NCBI GenBank assembly: GCA_003169845.1
Contig: PNAG01000023.1
Coordinates: 62,001 to 126,000 of the forward strand
Source of the DNA: Candidatus Dormiibacterota bacterium
GTDB taxonomy: Bacteria > Chloroflexota > Dormibacteria > Dormibacterales > Dormibacteraceae
Reading direction: 5' to 3'
DNA: 64,000 nucleotides
Position numbers and translations under genes: made by a program. Position 1 is the first letter of the stretch. The number at the start of each line of letters is the position of its first letter. Positions 1 to 9,123 of this stretch are shown here, piece after piece. Below the pieces are notes generated by a model. That model was not told the DNA's origin and made no database searches. It worked only from the letters and a program-made list of their open reading frames with translations.

Positions 1-2
1 GC

Positions 3-764
3 TATGGCCTCGTCGCGGCCGGGACCATGGCGCATTCATATATCGAGGCCTTTCCAAACGAAATCGATGCGTTTCGTGCCTTCGCACAGGACTTTCCGGA
101 GCGCGCCACTTTTCTCGTCGACACCTACGACACCATTCGGGGCGTGGAACGTGCGATTGCCGTCATCAAGGAACTCGGCCTCCGGGGCCAGCTCGCAATC
201 CGCATCGACAGTGGGAATCTCGGCCAGCTCGCAAGGCAGATCCGGCGCCTGCTCGACCGCTCCGATCTCTCGCACGTTCGCATCCTCGCCAGCGGCGGGC
301 TTGACGAGCTCCAGATCGAAGAACTGGTGCGCGGCGGCGTACCGATCGACGCCTTTGGCGTTGGCACGAAGATGGGCGTCTCGGCCGACTATCCATACCT
401 CGACACGGCCTACAAGCTCGTCTGCTACGCGGATCGGCCGGTCATGAAACTGTCGCGAGGCAAGGTCACCGCCCCCGGACGAACGCAGGTGTTCAGACGG
501 TCTCGGCCGTTCAGTGACCTGGTCGCTCTGTATGACGAGCCCGCTCCGGCCGGCCGTGCGCCTGTGCTGGAGCCATTGATGACGAAGGGACGCCGCACCG
601 GTCGCCGTCCATCGTTGACAGAGTCACATGCTCGTTTCCAGGCAGACCTCGCCCTGCTGCCCGACTCGGCGCGCAACCTGCGAGCGCCGAAAGCTCCTCA
701 AGTGCGTTCCAGTCCAGCCCTTAGGCGGATGTCGGACGAGACGATGCGAAGGCTGATTCAGTAG
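3..764 (+). CDS. pncB: Nicotinate phosphoribosyltransferase, 5'-truncated at window edge
   Basis: Open frame through the left edge (YGLVAAGTMAHSYIEAFPNEIDAFRAFAQDFP...LLVDTYDT...RIDSGN...ILASGGLDE...DAFGVGT...KLSRGKVTAPGRTQVFR), NAPRTase motifs. Confidence 0.9.
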   Translation, partial: YGLVAAGTMAHSYIEAFPNEIDAFRAFAQDFPERATFLVDTYDTIRGVERAIAVIKELGLRGQLAIRIDSGNLGQLARQIRRLLDRSDLSHVRILASGGLDELQIEELVRGGVPIDAFGVGTKMGVSADYPYLDTAYKLVCYADRPVMKLSRGKVTAPGRTQVFRRSRPFSDLVALYDEPAPAGRAPVLEPLMTKGRRTGRRPSLTESHARFQADLALLPDSARNLRAPKAPQVRSSPALRRMSDETMRRLIQ

Positions 765-1546
765 CGGATGTAGAGGACGTCGCTCTTGGCGATCGAATAC
801 GCGTACTGGTCGCCGATCCTGAACAGCCAGTAGCGCGTGTCGCCTTCGCGCAGCAGGACGTAGTTCGCGTACGTGAACTGTCCCGTGGTCGAGGGCGCCG
901 CGCTTGGAAGGACTGGCGAGCTGGTGACCAGTCGAAGCGTGGACGTCTTGGTGCCGGCCTTCTGGCTGGCGTCCAGCGTGCCGCTCGCGATGGGGATCGA
1001 GATGAGCAGCAGCAGCCCGAGCGCGCCGACGATCAGGCGCTGCGCCTGCGTGCGGCCGAACCCGAGTCGCAGCGCGAAAACCACGCCGGCGATGGCGAGC
1101 GAGGCCGCGAGCTGCGCCGCGACCGAACCGGGCGACGCCCAGTGGTTGCCCAGCGCGACGACCGCGAGAAACACCAGGTAGCCGCCCACGGCGATGGCCG
1201 CGGGCCGCATCGTGCGGGTGGGCGCGCTCATGGCGAGGACAACGACCGTAAGGGGCAAGAGAATCGAGCGCAAGCCCTGGGCGAGGACTTCGGGCAGACC
1301 GAGTCCCAGGCCTTCGACCGGGATGCGGAAGTAGCCGTAGTAGCTCGCGAGGTAGGACCAGCCGGCGAAGACGTCCATGACGACCAGCACGGCGCCGGCC
1401 ACGAGCAGCTCACGTGTCCCCCACCGGAGCCCGGCGAGCAAGTCGGGAAGGGGGCTCGCCGGGGCGGTAGGAGCGAAGGCCTCTGCTGAGATGGGGGGAA
1501 GGGTGGTGGATGAGGCCTTGCTCCGTGGGGGGGTTGCTATCGACAT
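758..1546 (-). CDS. Multi-pass membrane protein of unknown function
   Basis: 262-aa ORF with several hydrophobic segments; no family recognised. Confidence 0.65.
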   Translation of the reverse strand: MSIATPPRSKASSTTLPPISAEAFAPTAPASPLPDLLAGLRWGTRELLVAGAVLVVMDVFAGWSYLASYYGYFRIPVEGLGLGLPEVLAQGLRSILLPLTVVVLAMSAPTRTMRPAAIAVGGYLVFLAVVALGNHWASPGSVAAQLAASLAIAGVVFALRLGFGRTQAQRLIVGALGLLLLISIPIASGTLDASQKAGTKTSTLRLVTSSPVLPSAAPSTTGQFTYANYVLLREGDTRYWLFRIGDQYAYSIAKSDVLYIRY

Positions 1547-1551
1547 GAGGG

Positions 1552-2160
1552 TCAGACCTTCACCTTGGCGTCGTCGCCTTCGCCGCCCTTGGGCGGCTGC
1601 GGCTGGATGACAACCGTGACGACGATGGTGCGGATCTCGACGAGGATCGTCTGGCAGACCGTGACCAGCGTGCCCGAGTGTCCGTCCTCACCGAGGGCGG
1701 TCACCTGCACAGTGGAGATGCGCACGAGGAAGGTCTGCTCGGTCTCGGACGTGACGGTGGTGAGGTGGTCGAACTCATCCTCGTCTGCTTTCACCTCGTT
1801 CAGGAGAGGGAGCTCGGAGTTGTGGAATTCGCCCTTGCCCTTGTCGATCGCGGCCTGGGTCGCGGTGCCGGAGAGCCTGGACACGGCCGCTAGCTGAGCA
1901 ATCTGCGAGTCGCAGCTCGCCTCTTCGTCGTTGAGCTTGACCACGACGTTGTCGGTGGCGGCCTTCACCTCGAGGACCAGGCGGGCGTGCTCGTTGTCGC
2001 CATTTGTGCGGCTGGCGGAGGCGACCGGGCCGGAGGTGATGGTGATCGTGTTGCCGTGGATCGCGACGATGAGCGTCGGCACGGCCGCCACCACGACCAC
2101 GGTCGTGATGATCACCGACACGATTCGCGTGCTGAGGAACGTGACGATAGTCGTGATCAC
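1552..2160 (-). CDS. Membrane-anchored hypothetical protein
   Basis: 202-aa ORF, N-terminal TM segment (IVSVIITTVVVVAAVPTLIVAI), directly upstream of the 758-1546 gene on the same strand. Confidence 0.6.
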   Translation of the reverse strand: MITTIVTFLSTRIVSVIITTVVVVAAVPTLIVAIHGNTITITSGPVASASRTNGDNEHARLVLEVKAATDNVVVKLNDEEASCDSQIAQLAAVSRLSGTATQAAIDKGKGEFHNSELPLLNEVKADEDEFDHLTTVTSETEQTFLVRISTVQVTALGEDGHSGTLVTVCQTILVEIRTIVVTVVIQPQPPKGGEGDDAKVKV

Positions 2161-2303
2161 TCGCGATCACCTCCCTTTGTCTCCTAAACGGTTTTGGGCC
2201 CTGGAACCTTGCGGACCCCCTCACCCGGCTGTGGCCTTTGCCTATGCGCAAAGCGGCGATGAGGATGGGACGTGCTGATTGTTCCCCTGAACGGGGAGAG
2301 GGG

Positions 2304-2341
2304 GAAAAAACAAGAGGGCCCGCAGCGGTTGCGGCCCCTCT
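2304..2341 (-). terminator. Intrinsic terminator, minus strand
   Basis: Minus-strand AGAGGGGCCGCA-ACCGC-TGCGGGCCCTCT (12-bp stem, one mismatch) followed by TGTTTTTT. Confidence 0.7.
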
Positions 2342-2489
2342 TCGGCTACCCCTGCCTTCAATCTTGCGCGCCGGACAGGCTGAAGTCCAGCCCCTTAGCC
2401 TCCGAATATGAACGCCGGTGAACTGGAATTAGGCGAACGATCTGGGCTGCGCTAGACTCGACGGCTGGGAGCGCGCGAACGGCGCGCGG

Positions 2490-3503
2490 ATGATTCGTGC
2501 AGGGGGGTACGTGATGCGAAGAGCAATCGCTTTGGCCGGGTTCACCACGCTGCTGGCGATGATCGCGGGGTCAGGATCGGTCGCCGCCGATTCGAGCCGG
2601 ACCGACCTGAAGAACTACCAACATGTGTTCGTGATCATGATGGAGAACACCGGCTACAACCTCCTGATCGGAAACCCGAACGCACCGTGGATCAACTCTG
2701 CCGCCAGCACCTACGGCCTCGCGACCAGCTACTTCGGCGTGACGCACCCGAGCCAGCCCAACTACATTGCGGCGACGGCCGGGATCCAGGGCAACGATAG
2801 CGACGTGAACGAAACGCTCAGCGTGCCGAACATCGTCGACCAGCTCGAGACGCACGGCAAGACCTGGAAGGCGTACATGCAGTCGTACTCGCTATGCACC
2901 AACCCACTGGCCGCCGCGTGCGGCGACCAACTCTATGAGCGCAAGCACAACCCATTCGTGACCTTCGCGGACGTGCAGAGCAGCCCGGCCCGCATGGCGA
3001 ACATCGTCGACTTCAGCCAGCTGAACGGCGACCTCGCGGCCGGGAACGTGCCTGATTACGTGTGGATCAGCCCTGACCAGTGCCATGACATGCACGGCCG
3101 CTCCACCGCCGGCGCTTGCAACTTCGGCAACGAGGCGGGTTTGATCGCCACCGGCGACGCATTCCTGTCCAGCACGGTCGGCGCGATCATGTCCTCGTCC
3201 GCGTGGACCGGTAACTCGGCCATCTTCATCATGTGGGACGAGAGCGAGTTCACCGGTGGTGGCTTCCAGGGATTCGGCGACGACACAGGATGCTGCGACT
3301 CGGTCGCCGGGCAAGGGGGCGGGCACGTAGTGACGCTCGTCATCTCGCACTCCAACCACGCGCCCGCGACCTCAGCCGTCCCCTACAACCACTACTCGGT
3401 GCTGCGCACGATCCAGGACGGCTGGCAGATGGGCTGCCTGGGCTTCACCTGCGATACCGCGAACGTGCCGGCGATGAGCGACCTGACGGGCCCGAAGGGC
3501 TAG
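2490..3503 (+). CDS. Secreted phosphoesterase-family protein (PF04185-like)
   Basis: Signal peptide, then NYQHVFVIMMENTGY, THPSQPNYIAATAG, WDESEF motifs typical of the phosphoesterase / acid phosphatase family. Confidence 0.8.
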   Translation: MIRAGGYVMRRAIALAGFTTLLAMIAGSGSVAADSSRTDLKNYQHVFVIMMENTGYNLLIGNPNAPWINSAASTYGLATSYFGVTHPSQPNYIAATAGIQGNDSDVNETLSVPNIVDQLETHGKTWKAYMQSYSLCTNPLAAACGDQLYERKHNPFVTFADVQSSPARMANIVDFSQLNGDLAAGNVPDYVWISPDQCHDMHGRSTAGACNFGNEAGLIATGDAFLSSTVGAIMSSSAWTGNSAIFIMWDESEFTGGGFQGFGDDTGCCDSVAGQGGGHVVTLVISHSNHAPATSAVPYNHYSVLRTIQDGWQMGCLGFTCDTANVPAMSDLTGPKG

Positions 3504-3570
3504 AGACTGACTCTGGGGGCGGCGGCCTGGGGTGGGCCGCCGCTCCGCTTTCGGGATCAGCGGAAAGCGG

Positions 3571-3783
3571 TCAGGTCTCTTCGCGGTATTGCCTCTTGCC
3601 GGTCGCGGGGTCCTCGTAGACCCGGGTCAGCTTCCCGCTGGTCGGATCCTTGAAGACTTCGTTGGTGGGTTTGAAGTTCCCCTCAACCCCTCCGCGATAG
3701 CGCCTATCCCACACGAAATAGCCGATGACCGCGAACACGACCAGGATCGCCAGGATCACGAGCTGGGCCAGCGGACCCAACAT
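3571..3783 (-). CDS. Small membrane-anchored hypothetical protein
   Basis: 70-aa ORF with N-terminal TM helix (LAQLVILAILVVFAVIGYFVW). Confidence 0.5.
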   Translation of the reverse strand: MLGPLAQLVILAILVVFAVIGYFVWDRRYRGGVEGNFKPTNEVFKDPTSGKLTRVYEDPATGKRQYREET

Positions 3784-3784
3784 C

Positions 3785-4132
3785 TCAGGCGCTCCGCTCG
3801 ATCACGGCTGCCGTGCCGTAGGCAACAACCTCGGTCATCGTTTGGCCCATCTCAGACGAGTCGAACCGCATCATCACGACCGCGTTCGCGCCCATCGCCC
3901 GGGCGTTCTCTACCATCCGGTCCATCGCGTGGCGACGTGTGTCCTCGACAAGGCGCGTGTACTCGACGATCTCGCCGCCTGCAAGGGACCGCAGCCCGGC
4001 CATGACGTTCCCGCCGAGGCCCCGGCTGCGCACCACGACGCCGAACACCTGGCCGAGGGCCTGCTTCACCTCGTAACCGGCAGGACGCTCGGTCGTGGTG
4101 ACGAGGACCGGAACCGTGGCCTGTTGAGACAT
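3785..4132 (-). CDS. YbjQ-family (heavy-metal-binding domain, UPF0145) protein
   Basis: MSQQATVPVLVTTTERPAGYEVKQALGQVFGVVVRSRG...GANAVVMMRFDSSEM...VAYGTAAVIE; start trimmed from the longer ORF. Confidence 0.85.
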   Translation of the reverse strand: MSQQATVPVLVTTTERPAGYEVKQALGQVFGVVVRSRGLGGNVMAGLRSLAGGEIVEYTRLVEDTRRHAMDRMVENARAMGANAVVMMRFDSSEMGQTMTEVVAYGTAAVIERSA

Positions 4133-4221
4133 TGCTTGACCTCCAATCCGAGTTGCCTGGGATCGACTCAGATGGTAGGCGCTGCAGGGTCGGTTGAATC
4201 GCGCGCCTAAAATCGCCGGGC

Positions 4222-5190
4222 ATGGAGGGTCCGTGGACGCGGAGCGAGACGAGCGCGTCGGGCCAGGTGTTCGAGTTCCGGCTGTGGGCTTTGCTGACAG
4301 AGCAATCGCGCGGGCAGCTGCACGTGTTCCTGCCACTGACCGACCGAGGGATCGACGCGCTGGTGCACCGGCTCGGCGACGGGGTGTATTTCCGGGTGCA
4401 GGCGAAGGGGCGATCGAGCCTCGCCGACGGTGAGGTGCACCTGGTCGTATGGGCGTCGGCGCTGCTGGACGACGACGCGTTGCTCGTGTCCGGGCTCGTC
4501 GTGGAGGGCGCTTTGGGACCGACGATTCTTGTCGCACCGGTTCGCGAGTTCAAACGGCTGGCCGACCTGACCTCAGCCGATGGCGCGCCTGTCTACTCGA
4601 CCGGGTTCGGGATGAAGCCGCGCTCGGACAGCCGGTGGCTGCCGTGGCTGGTGCCGGCGGAGAGCTTGGTGGAGCGGTTCGGCATCGCTCCGGCCGCGCC
4701 GGCGCTGGCAGAAGTCGTGGTCGCGCGACCGACCTGGCGCAGCGATGTCGGATTCATTGGAGAGTCCGAGGTGGTGCGGCTGCTGGCGGAGGATTCGGGT
4801 CTGAACCTGTTTCGGCCGTTTCCCGACCTGGAGACGTCGGAGCTCGGAGTGCTGCACCTCGAGAGCCGGAGGGTGTTGGGGATTCAGGTGAAGACCGTCG
4901 GGGTCGACGGCGCCCATCCGTATCCGACCGTGATGATCCTGGCATCAAGCTTCCGACCCTCGCCGGCCACCTACGTCGTGGCGCTGGCATGGCTTCGAGA
5001 CGAGGCAAGGTTCCACGAGGAATGCCTCCTGATTCCATCGGAGGATCTGCACCTGATCGCCCAGCCGAAGGTGTCGCACGGACACTTCGAATTCGACTGG
5101 CACCCGGGTTCAACGGCGGAGGGTCACTTGAACAAGTACCGGTGGGGGCTATACGAGCTGCGCCACCGGATCTCGAGTCTCGTCGGGTAA
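4222..5190 (+). CDS. DUF4365-like protein with two apparent PD-(D/E)xK-like modules
   Basis: GIDALVHRLGDGVYFRVQAKGRS and SELGVLHLESRRVLGIQVKTVGV each resemble D-x(n)-QxK restriction-endonuclease-fold cores. Confidence 0.55.
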   Translation: MEGPWTRSETSASGQVFEFRLWALLTEQSRGQLHVFLPLTDRGIDALVHRLGDGVYFRVQAKGRSSLADGEVHLVVWASALLDDDALLVSGLVVEGALGPTILVAPVREFKRLADLTSADGAPVYSTGFGMKPRSDSRWLPWLVPAESLVERFGIAPAAPALAEVVVARPTWRSDVGFIGESEVVRLLAEDSGLNLFRPFPDLETSELGVLHLESRRVLGIQVKTVGVDGAHPYPTVMILASSFRPSPATYVVALAWLRDEARFHEECLLIPSEDLHLIAQPKVSHGHFEFDWHPGSTAEGHLNKYRWGLYELRHRISSLVG

Positions 5191-5994
5191 CGCGCGGGGG
5201 CTTCGCGCCTCGAGAATTCCGGTCACGAGGTCGAGCCTGGAATGCAGGTCTTCGAGTAGCTGGCATTGCCGATCGATGGTGGCCTTCAACTCGGCCATCT
5301 CGTCCCGCTGAGGCAGCAGTTTCGCAGTCAGTTGAGCCGAGGCGAAGCCCAACAGCCCAATGCTCAGGAAGATGAGCACCCCCGTCAGGATTTTGCCCTC
5401 CTGAGTAACAGGAGTTACGGCGCCATAACCGACGGTACTTGCCGTGATGAATGAGTAGAAGAGAGCATCGCCGAAAGTCCTGATGTTCGGGTTAACGCCT
5501 CCCTCGATTTCGAAATAGCCGTAGGACGCCGCGAGCCAAACGGTGATCAGGATCGGCGCAAGAACCCATAAGCCCACGCCACCGGGCAGGCGATCGCTCG
5601 TCGCAGCCCCGACGCCATACGCCCTGGCGGTCGCACCCAACCTTATGAACCCAAAGAGCCGGATCAATCGAAGTACGCGAAAGGGGCCGACCACGGGAAA
5701 GCACGTGACTATGTCCAGCCAGTGGTTCTTGAGGTAGGTCTTGCGAGAGGCTGCGTCGTAGAGCCTCAGGACGAATTCGAGGATGAATGCTGCCGCCAGC
5801 ACCTCCACCCCGACCGTGACGATTGCCGCAGAGCCCTGGTCCTGGAGAAATGCGAGGACCACGTAAACCAGTGTTAAGCCAGCCGTAAGGAGTTCCCAGG
5901 CGAGGCGGTGCTTGCCTATGAACGACGTGATCCGGCCCTGCGTCCAGGCACGGGCTGGGCTCACATTCAAACTCAATTGCCCACTCATGGGCAC
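5149..5994 (-). CDS. Voltage-gated-type potassium channel / ion transporter
   Basis: Multi-TM, S4-like FRVLRLIRLFGFIRLG, selectivity filter TVGYG, C-terminal coiled coil. Confidence 0.85.
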   Translation of the reverse strand: MPMSGQLSLNVSPARAWTQGRITSFIGKHRLAWELLTAGLTLVYVVLAFLQDQGSAAIVTVGVEVLAAAFILEFVLRLYDAASRKTYLKNHWLDIVTCFPVVGPFRVLRLIRLFGFIRLGATARAYGVGAATSDRLPGGVGLWVLAPILITVWLAASYGYFEIEGGVNPNIRTFGDALFYSFITASTVGYGAVTPVTQEGKILTGVLIFLSIGLLGFASAQLTAKLLPQRDEMAELKATIDRQCQLLEDLHSRLDLVTGILEARSPRALPDETRDPVAQLV

Positions 5995-6124
5995 ACCGAT
6001 ACGTTCATGAAGGCCCCTTCCCCAAAGCGAGCGACTCTTAAGTCGGCAGAACCGCCTTACTTAACGCATAGTAGGACAGGACTGGCCGCTTTGGGTCGCC
6101 AGACAGTCGAAAGGGAAGGGGAGC

Positions 6125-6943
6125 GTGGAGGAGAAGGGACAAGTTTCGCCCGACGGGCGGTGGTTTTGGGACGGCCAGACGTGGCTGACTACCAGTTCAC
6201 CGGATGGCGCCTGGAAGTGGAACGGCAGCGAATGGGTTCCGACTGGGCGAATACCAACCGTGGGCCCTGCATCGGACTTCGGGTTCATTAGAAAGGTTCC
6301 AGGCTTCAGAAGTGGCACGCGCTGGAAGGTGGCAATCGCCGCTGTCGGCTATGCCGGAGCTGCATGGCTTGCCGGTCTCACGATCCTCGCCGTAATTGCG
6401 TCCGCGGCCGGCATCATCCCGCCGAGTTCCCACGCCGGGAGCAGCCCAGTGGCTCAAGTAATGGCGGCCTCGCCGTTCCCAAAGACGCTGAGCAGTCCGA
6501 ACCGCGCATCGCCCGTTGTATCACCTCCCCGTCATTCGCCAAGTCCGTCACCGGCGCCAAGCCCAGATCCGTCGCCCCAACCTTCTCCTTCGCCAGCACC
6601 AACCCCCAAGGCCACGCCCGCACCATCTCCAACGGCGGCTCCATCACCTTCGCCGGTGCCCGTTGCTTCTCCGGTAGCTCCTCCTCCGCCTCCTCCTCCG
6701 CCGCCACCGCCGCCAAGCACTTGCGGCGCTCCAGCAAATCCGTGGGGCTACAACTTCTGCGGCGGCAACTACATCAGAAGTCCGCCGAGCACCTTCTGCT
6801 CGTATTTCAACTGCATGGCGAGCTTCTGGAAGAGCACGTTGGGATATGTCGACGAATGCAACGATGGGACGTATAGCCATTCTGGTGGTCGGCAAGGCGC
6901 CTGCTCGTATCACGGCGGCGAGATGAGACCGCTTTACTCCTGA
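6125..6943 (+). CDS. Membrane protein with DUF2510/WW-like N-terminal repeats, TM helix, Pro-rich linker and Cys-rich C-terminal domain
   Basis: SPDGRWFWDGQTW..SPDGAWKWNGSEW repeats; TM; (SP)n/(P)12 linker; CGAPANPWGYNFCGGNYI...ACSYHGGE tail resembling DUF3761-type domains. Confidence 0.7.
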   Translation: MEEKGQVSPDGRWFWDGQTWLTTSSPDGAWKWNGSEWVPTGRIPTVGPASDFGFIRKVPGFRSGTRWKVAIAAVGYAGAAWLAGLTILAVIASAAGIIPPSSHAGSSPVAQVMAASPFPKTLSSPNRASPVVSPPRHSPSPSPAPSPDPSPQPSPSPAPTPKATPAPSPTAAPSPSPVPVASPVAPPPPPPPPPPPPSTCGAPANPWGYNFCGGNYIRSPPSTFCSYFNCMASFWKSTLGYVDECNDGTYSHSGGRQGACSYHGGEMRPLYS

Positions 6944-6953
6944 CCTCTGCAAA

Positions 6954-8033
6954 ATGGCAATGAGTACCGTGATTTCCGACAAGTCAGGGGCCCCGTCAGT
7001 CGTGGCCACAGAGGGCGGCTCGGTGACTTTGGTCATCCTCGATGACCTTCGATCGCGGTTGGCCCTGCTGCAGCAGGGGGCGGCCGACCAATCCAGCCAA
7101 GCAAAGTCGCTTCGTTCTTTGGCCGACGATCGGTGGCGTCAGGTCGGGGCCCTGCTTCTGGCTTCCGCGGAACGGTGGTCCCCAGGTTCACAACTCGCCG
7201 ATCTGGTCCACCAAGCCAGCGCCTTGAAAGAGAAACTCGACGCGGACGTCTCTGAACTAGGCCAAATTCACGGTCAAGAGCACAAAGGGGTTTCCGGCGT
7301 GCTTGGGAGGATTGGGGACTGGAACAAGGGGCGAGGTATTGAGGCTGAGCGTGCGAGCCTGGAGGCTCAACTGAACCCGATGCTGATTCAGATTGGCCGC
7401 CAAGGCGTGGCAGCTCAGCTTCCTGATGCCGACAGCATTCGGGCGCAGGCTGTCGCCGCGGAGTCGGAGGCCGACGGACTTACGTCGCAAGCATCGGACT
7501 CCGCAAATGCGGCGAGTACGGTCAGCGATGAGGTTGAGCGGCGTGCGGGCTCCGAACGCGACCTAGGTTTTGACGCTCCATACGTGGCTGCATATCTCAA
7601 GACGTATGGTGCCGCCGCTATTCAGAGTCCATTGATCCTGAAAAAGGGCGAGCAAGCCTGTCTCGCGGTTCCGGCAACGTTGGCGCGACAGCAGACCCGC
7701 CGACAGTGGGTCGGCGGCAGCCAAGGCTTCAGCTTTCCCATCGGGCACACCGGCATTCGGTATCGGGTCGGCTCGTTTCATGGGCATCCAATTGAGCAGC
7801 AATCTCTGGGCCACCTAGACACGGGCACTCTGGTGGTAACCAACCAACGCATCGCTTTCATTGGCAAAGTGAAATCGACGAGCACGTCCTTTGCGAAGCT
7901 GCTGCATGTCGAGTGTTACTCCGACGCGGTGGCGGTGTTCCAGGAAGGCCGCGAGAATCCCGACTTTTATCTAACTGCACAACCGAAATACGCGTTGTTC
8001 ATGATCAACTGGTCCCTAAACCAAGCCCCGTAG
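6954..8033 (+). CDS. Coiled-coil protein with C-terminal PH-like domain
   Basis: Helical N-terminal half; LGHLDTGTLVVTNQRIAFIGK...LHVECYSDAVAVFQEGRENPDFYL resembles bacterial PH-like domains. Confidence 0.6.
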   Translation: MAMSTVISDKSGAPSVVATEGGSVTLVILDDLRSRLALLQQGAADQSSQAKSLRSLADDRWRQVGALLLASAERWSPGSQLADLVHQASALKEKLDADVSELGQIHGQEHKGVSGVLGRIGDWNKGRGIEAERASLEAQLNPMLIQIGRQGVAAQLPDADSIRAQAVAAESEADGLTSQASDSANAASTVSDEVERRAGSERDLGFDAPYVAAYLKTYGAAAIQSPLILKKGEQACLAVPATLARQQTRRQWVGGSQGFSFPIGHTGIRYRVGSFHGHPIEQQSLGHLDTGTLVVTNQRIAFIGKVKSTSTSFAKLLHVECYSDAVAVFQEGRENPDFYLTAQPKYALFMINWSLNQAP

Positions 8034-8096
8034 CCGCAGGCTGGAATCAAAGCAACCTGATCGGCAACCACCAGCCAGTTCGAAGGAGATAACGCG

Positions 8097-8879
8097 ATGG
8101 AGACCGGCGGAGAAATCCCGGGCGTTGAATTACAAGAGGCGATTCCAGTCGAAGTCGGCGTGACGGAAGAGCTAAAGGCGGTTCGACCTCGCAGCGTGCG
8201 ACCGCAATGGGAGTCGAACGGTAAGGATCGTCTACGTAAGATTGTCCGACGGGTCGCAAAACCTTTGGGCGAAGCGATAAGCCGAGACGCCAACGAAGCG
8301 GACACGCGGATGCTAATAACCGACATTCTGAGAGAAGGTCTCGGATACTCGGACTACGGGGATCTAAGCGCGGAGCATCCGGTGCGAGGTGAGTTCGCTG
8401 ACTATGGGTTACGAATTGACCAGCAGCTAGTTGCGTTCGTCGAGATGAAGCGAGCGACTACCAAGCTAGGTTTGCGGCATCTTCGCCAGGTTGAACTCTA
8501 TGCGATGCACGAGGGCGTCGAATGGGTCGTCCTTACGAATGGTGCAGATTGGCAGGTGTACCACCTGACTGCCGGCATGCCGATTGTTGTCGACCTCGCA
8601 TTCAATATCAATTTGGTCGATGAAAAGCTGAGTCCGGCTCAGAAGGTCGACAAACTCTTCTATCTCTCAAAGGAGTCAATGAAGCGCCGTCAGATTGACG
8701 AACTGTGGCGCATGCAGGCAGCCACATCGCCTCGACAGCTGGGGGCTTCTCTGATGTCCAGGCCGGTATTGGTAGCACTTCACCGCGAAGTGTGGCGGCG
8801 AACCCGCGAGCGGGTCGATGAGAAGGAACTTGCTAAGTTACTTCGAGACACCGTGTTGCGCCCAGAAGCCCTAGGCTAG
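8097..8879 (+). CDS. Orphan type I restriction HsdR N-terminal-like (HSDR_N_2) protein
   Basis: MLITDILREGLGYSDY...GEFADYGLRIDQQLVAFVEMKRA...LRQVELYAMHEGVEWVVLTNGADWQVYHL; intact D-x(n)-ExK. Confidence 0.75.
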   Translation: METGGEIPGVELQEAIPVEVGVTEELKAVRPRSVRPQWESNGKDRLRKIVRRVAKPLGEAISRDANEADTRMLITDILREGLGYSDYGDLSAEHPVRGEFADYGLRIDQQLVAFVEMKRATTKLGLRHLRQVELYAMHEGVEWVVLTNGADWQVYHLTAGMPIVVDLAFNINLVDEKLSPAQKVDKLFYLSKESMKRRQIDELWRMQAATSPRQLGASLMSRPVLVALHREVWRRTRERVDEKELAKLLRDTVLRPEALG

Positions 8880-9123
8880 GCCAAGACTCCGTTCCGACAA
8901 ATGTTCGGCACGGCGCGGCCTTTGTTGCATGCAGACTTTCCGAAGGATCCCCGAGAGCCTGATCGGGTCAATCATTGAGCATCTCGAGGCTGGCTGCCAC
9001 ACACTAGGCGTCGATGACTCTTTCGTGTGCTGCGCGGTGTCAAGTATTTTCTACAAAGCGTCCTTGACACCCCGACCAACCGTAACTGGGCGGTTGTGGT
9101 TCGAGTTACGCCTCGGCCAGCAG

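Noticed and set aside
6532-6720. Gly-rich minus-strand ORF (GGGGGGGGGG)
   Set aside because: Antisense of the SP/PPPP linker codons, not a gene
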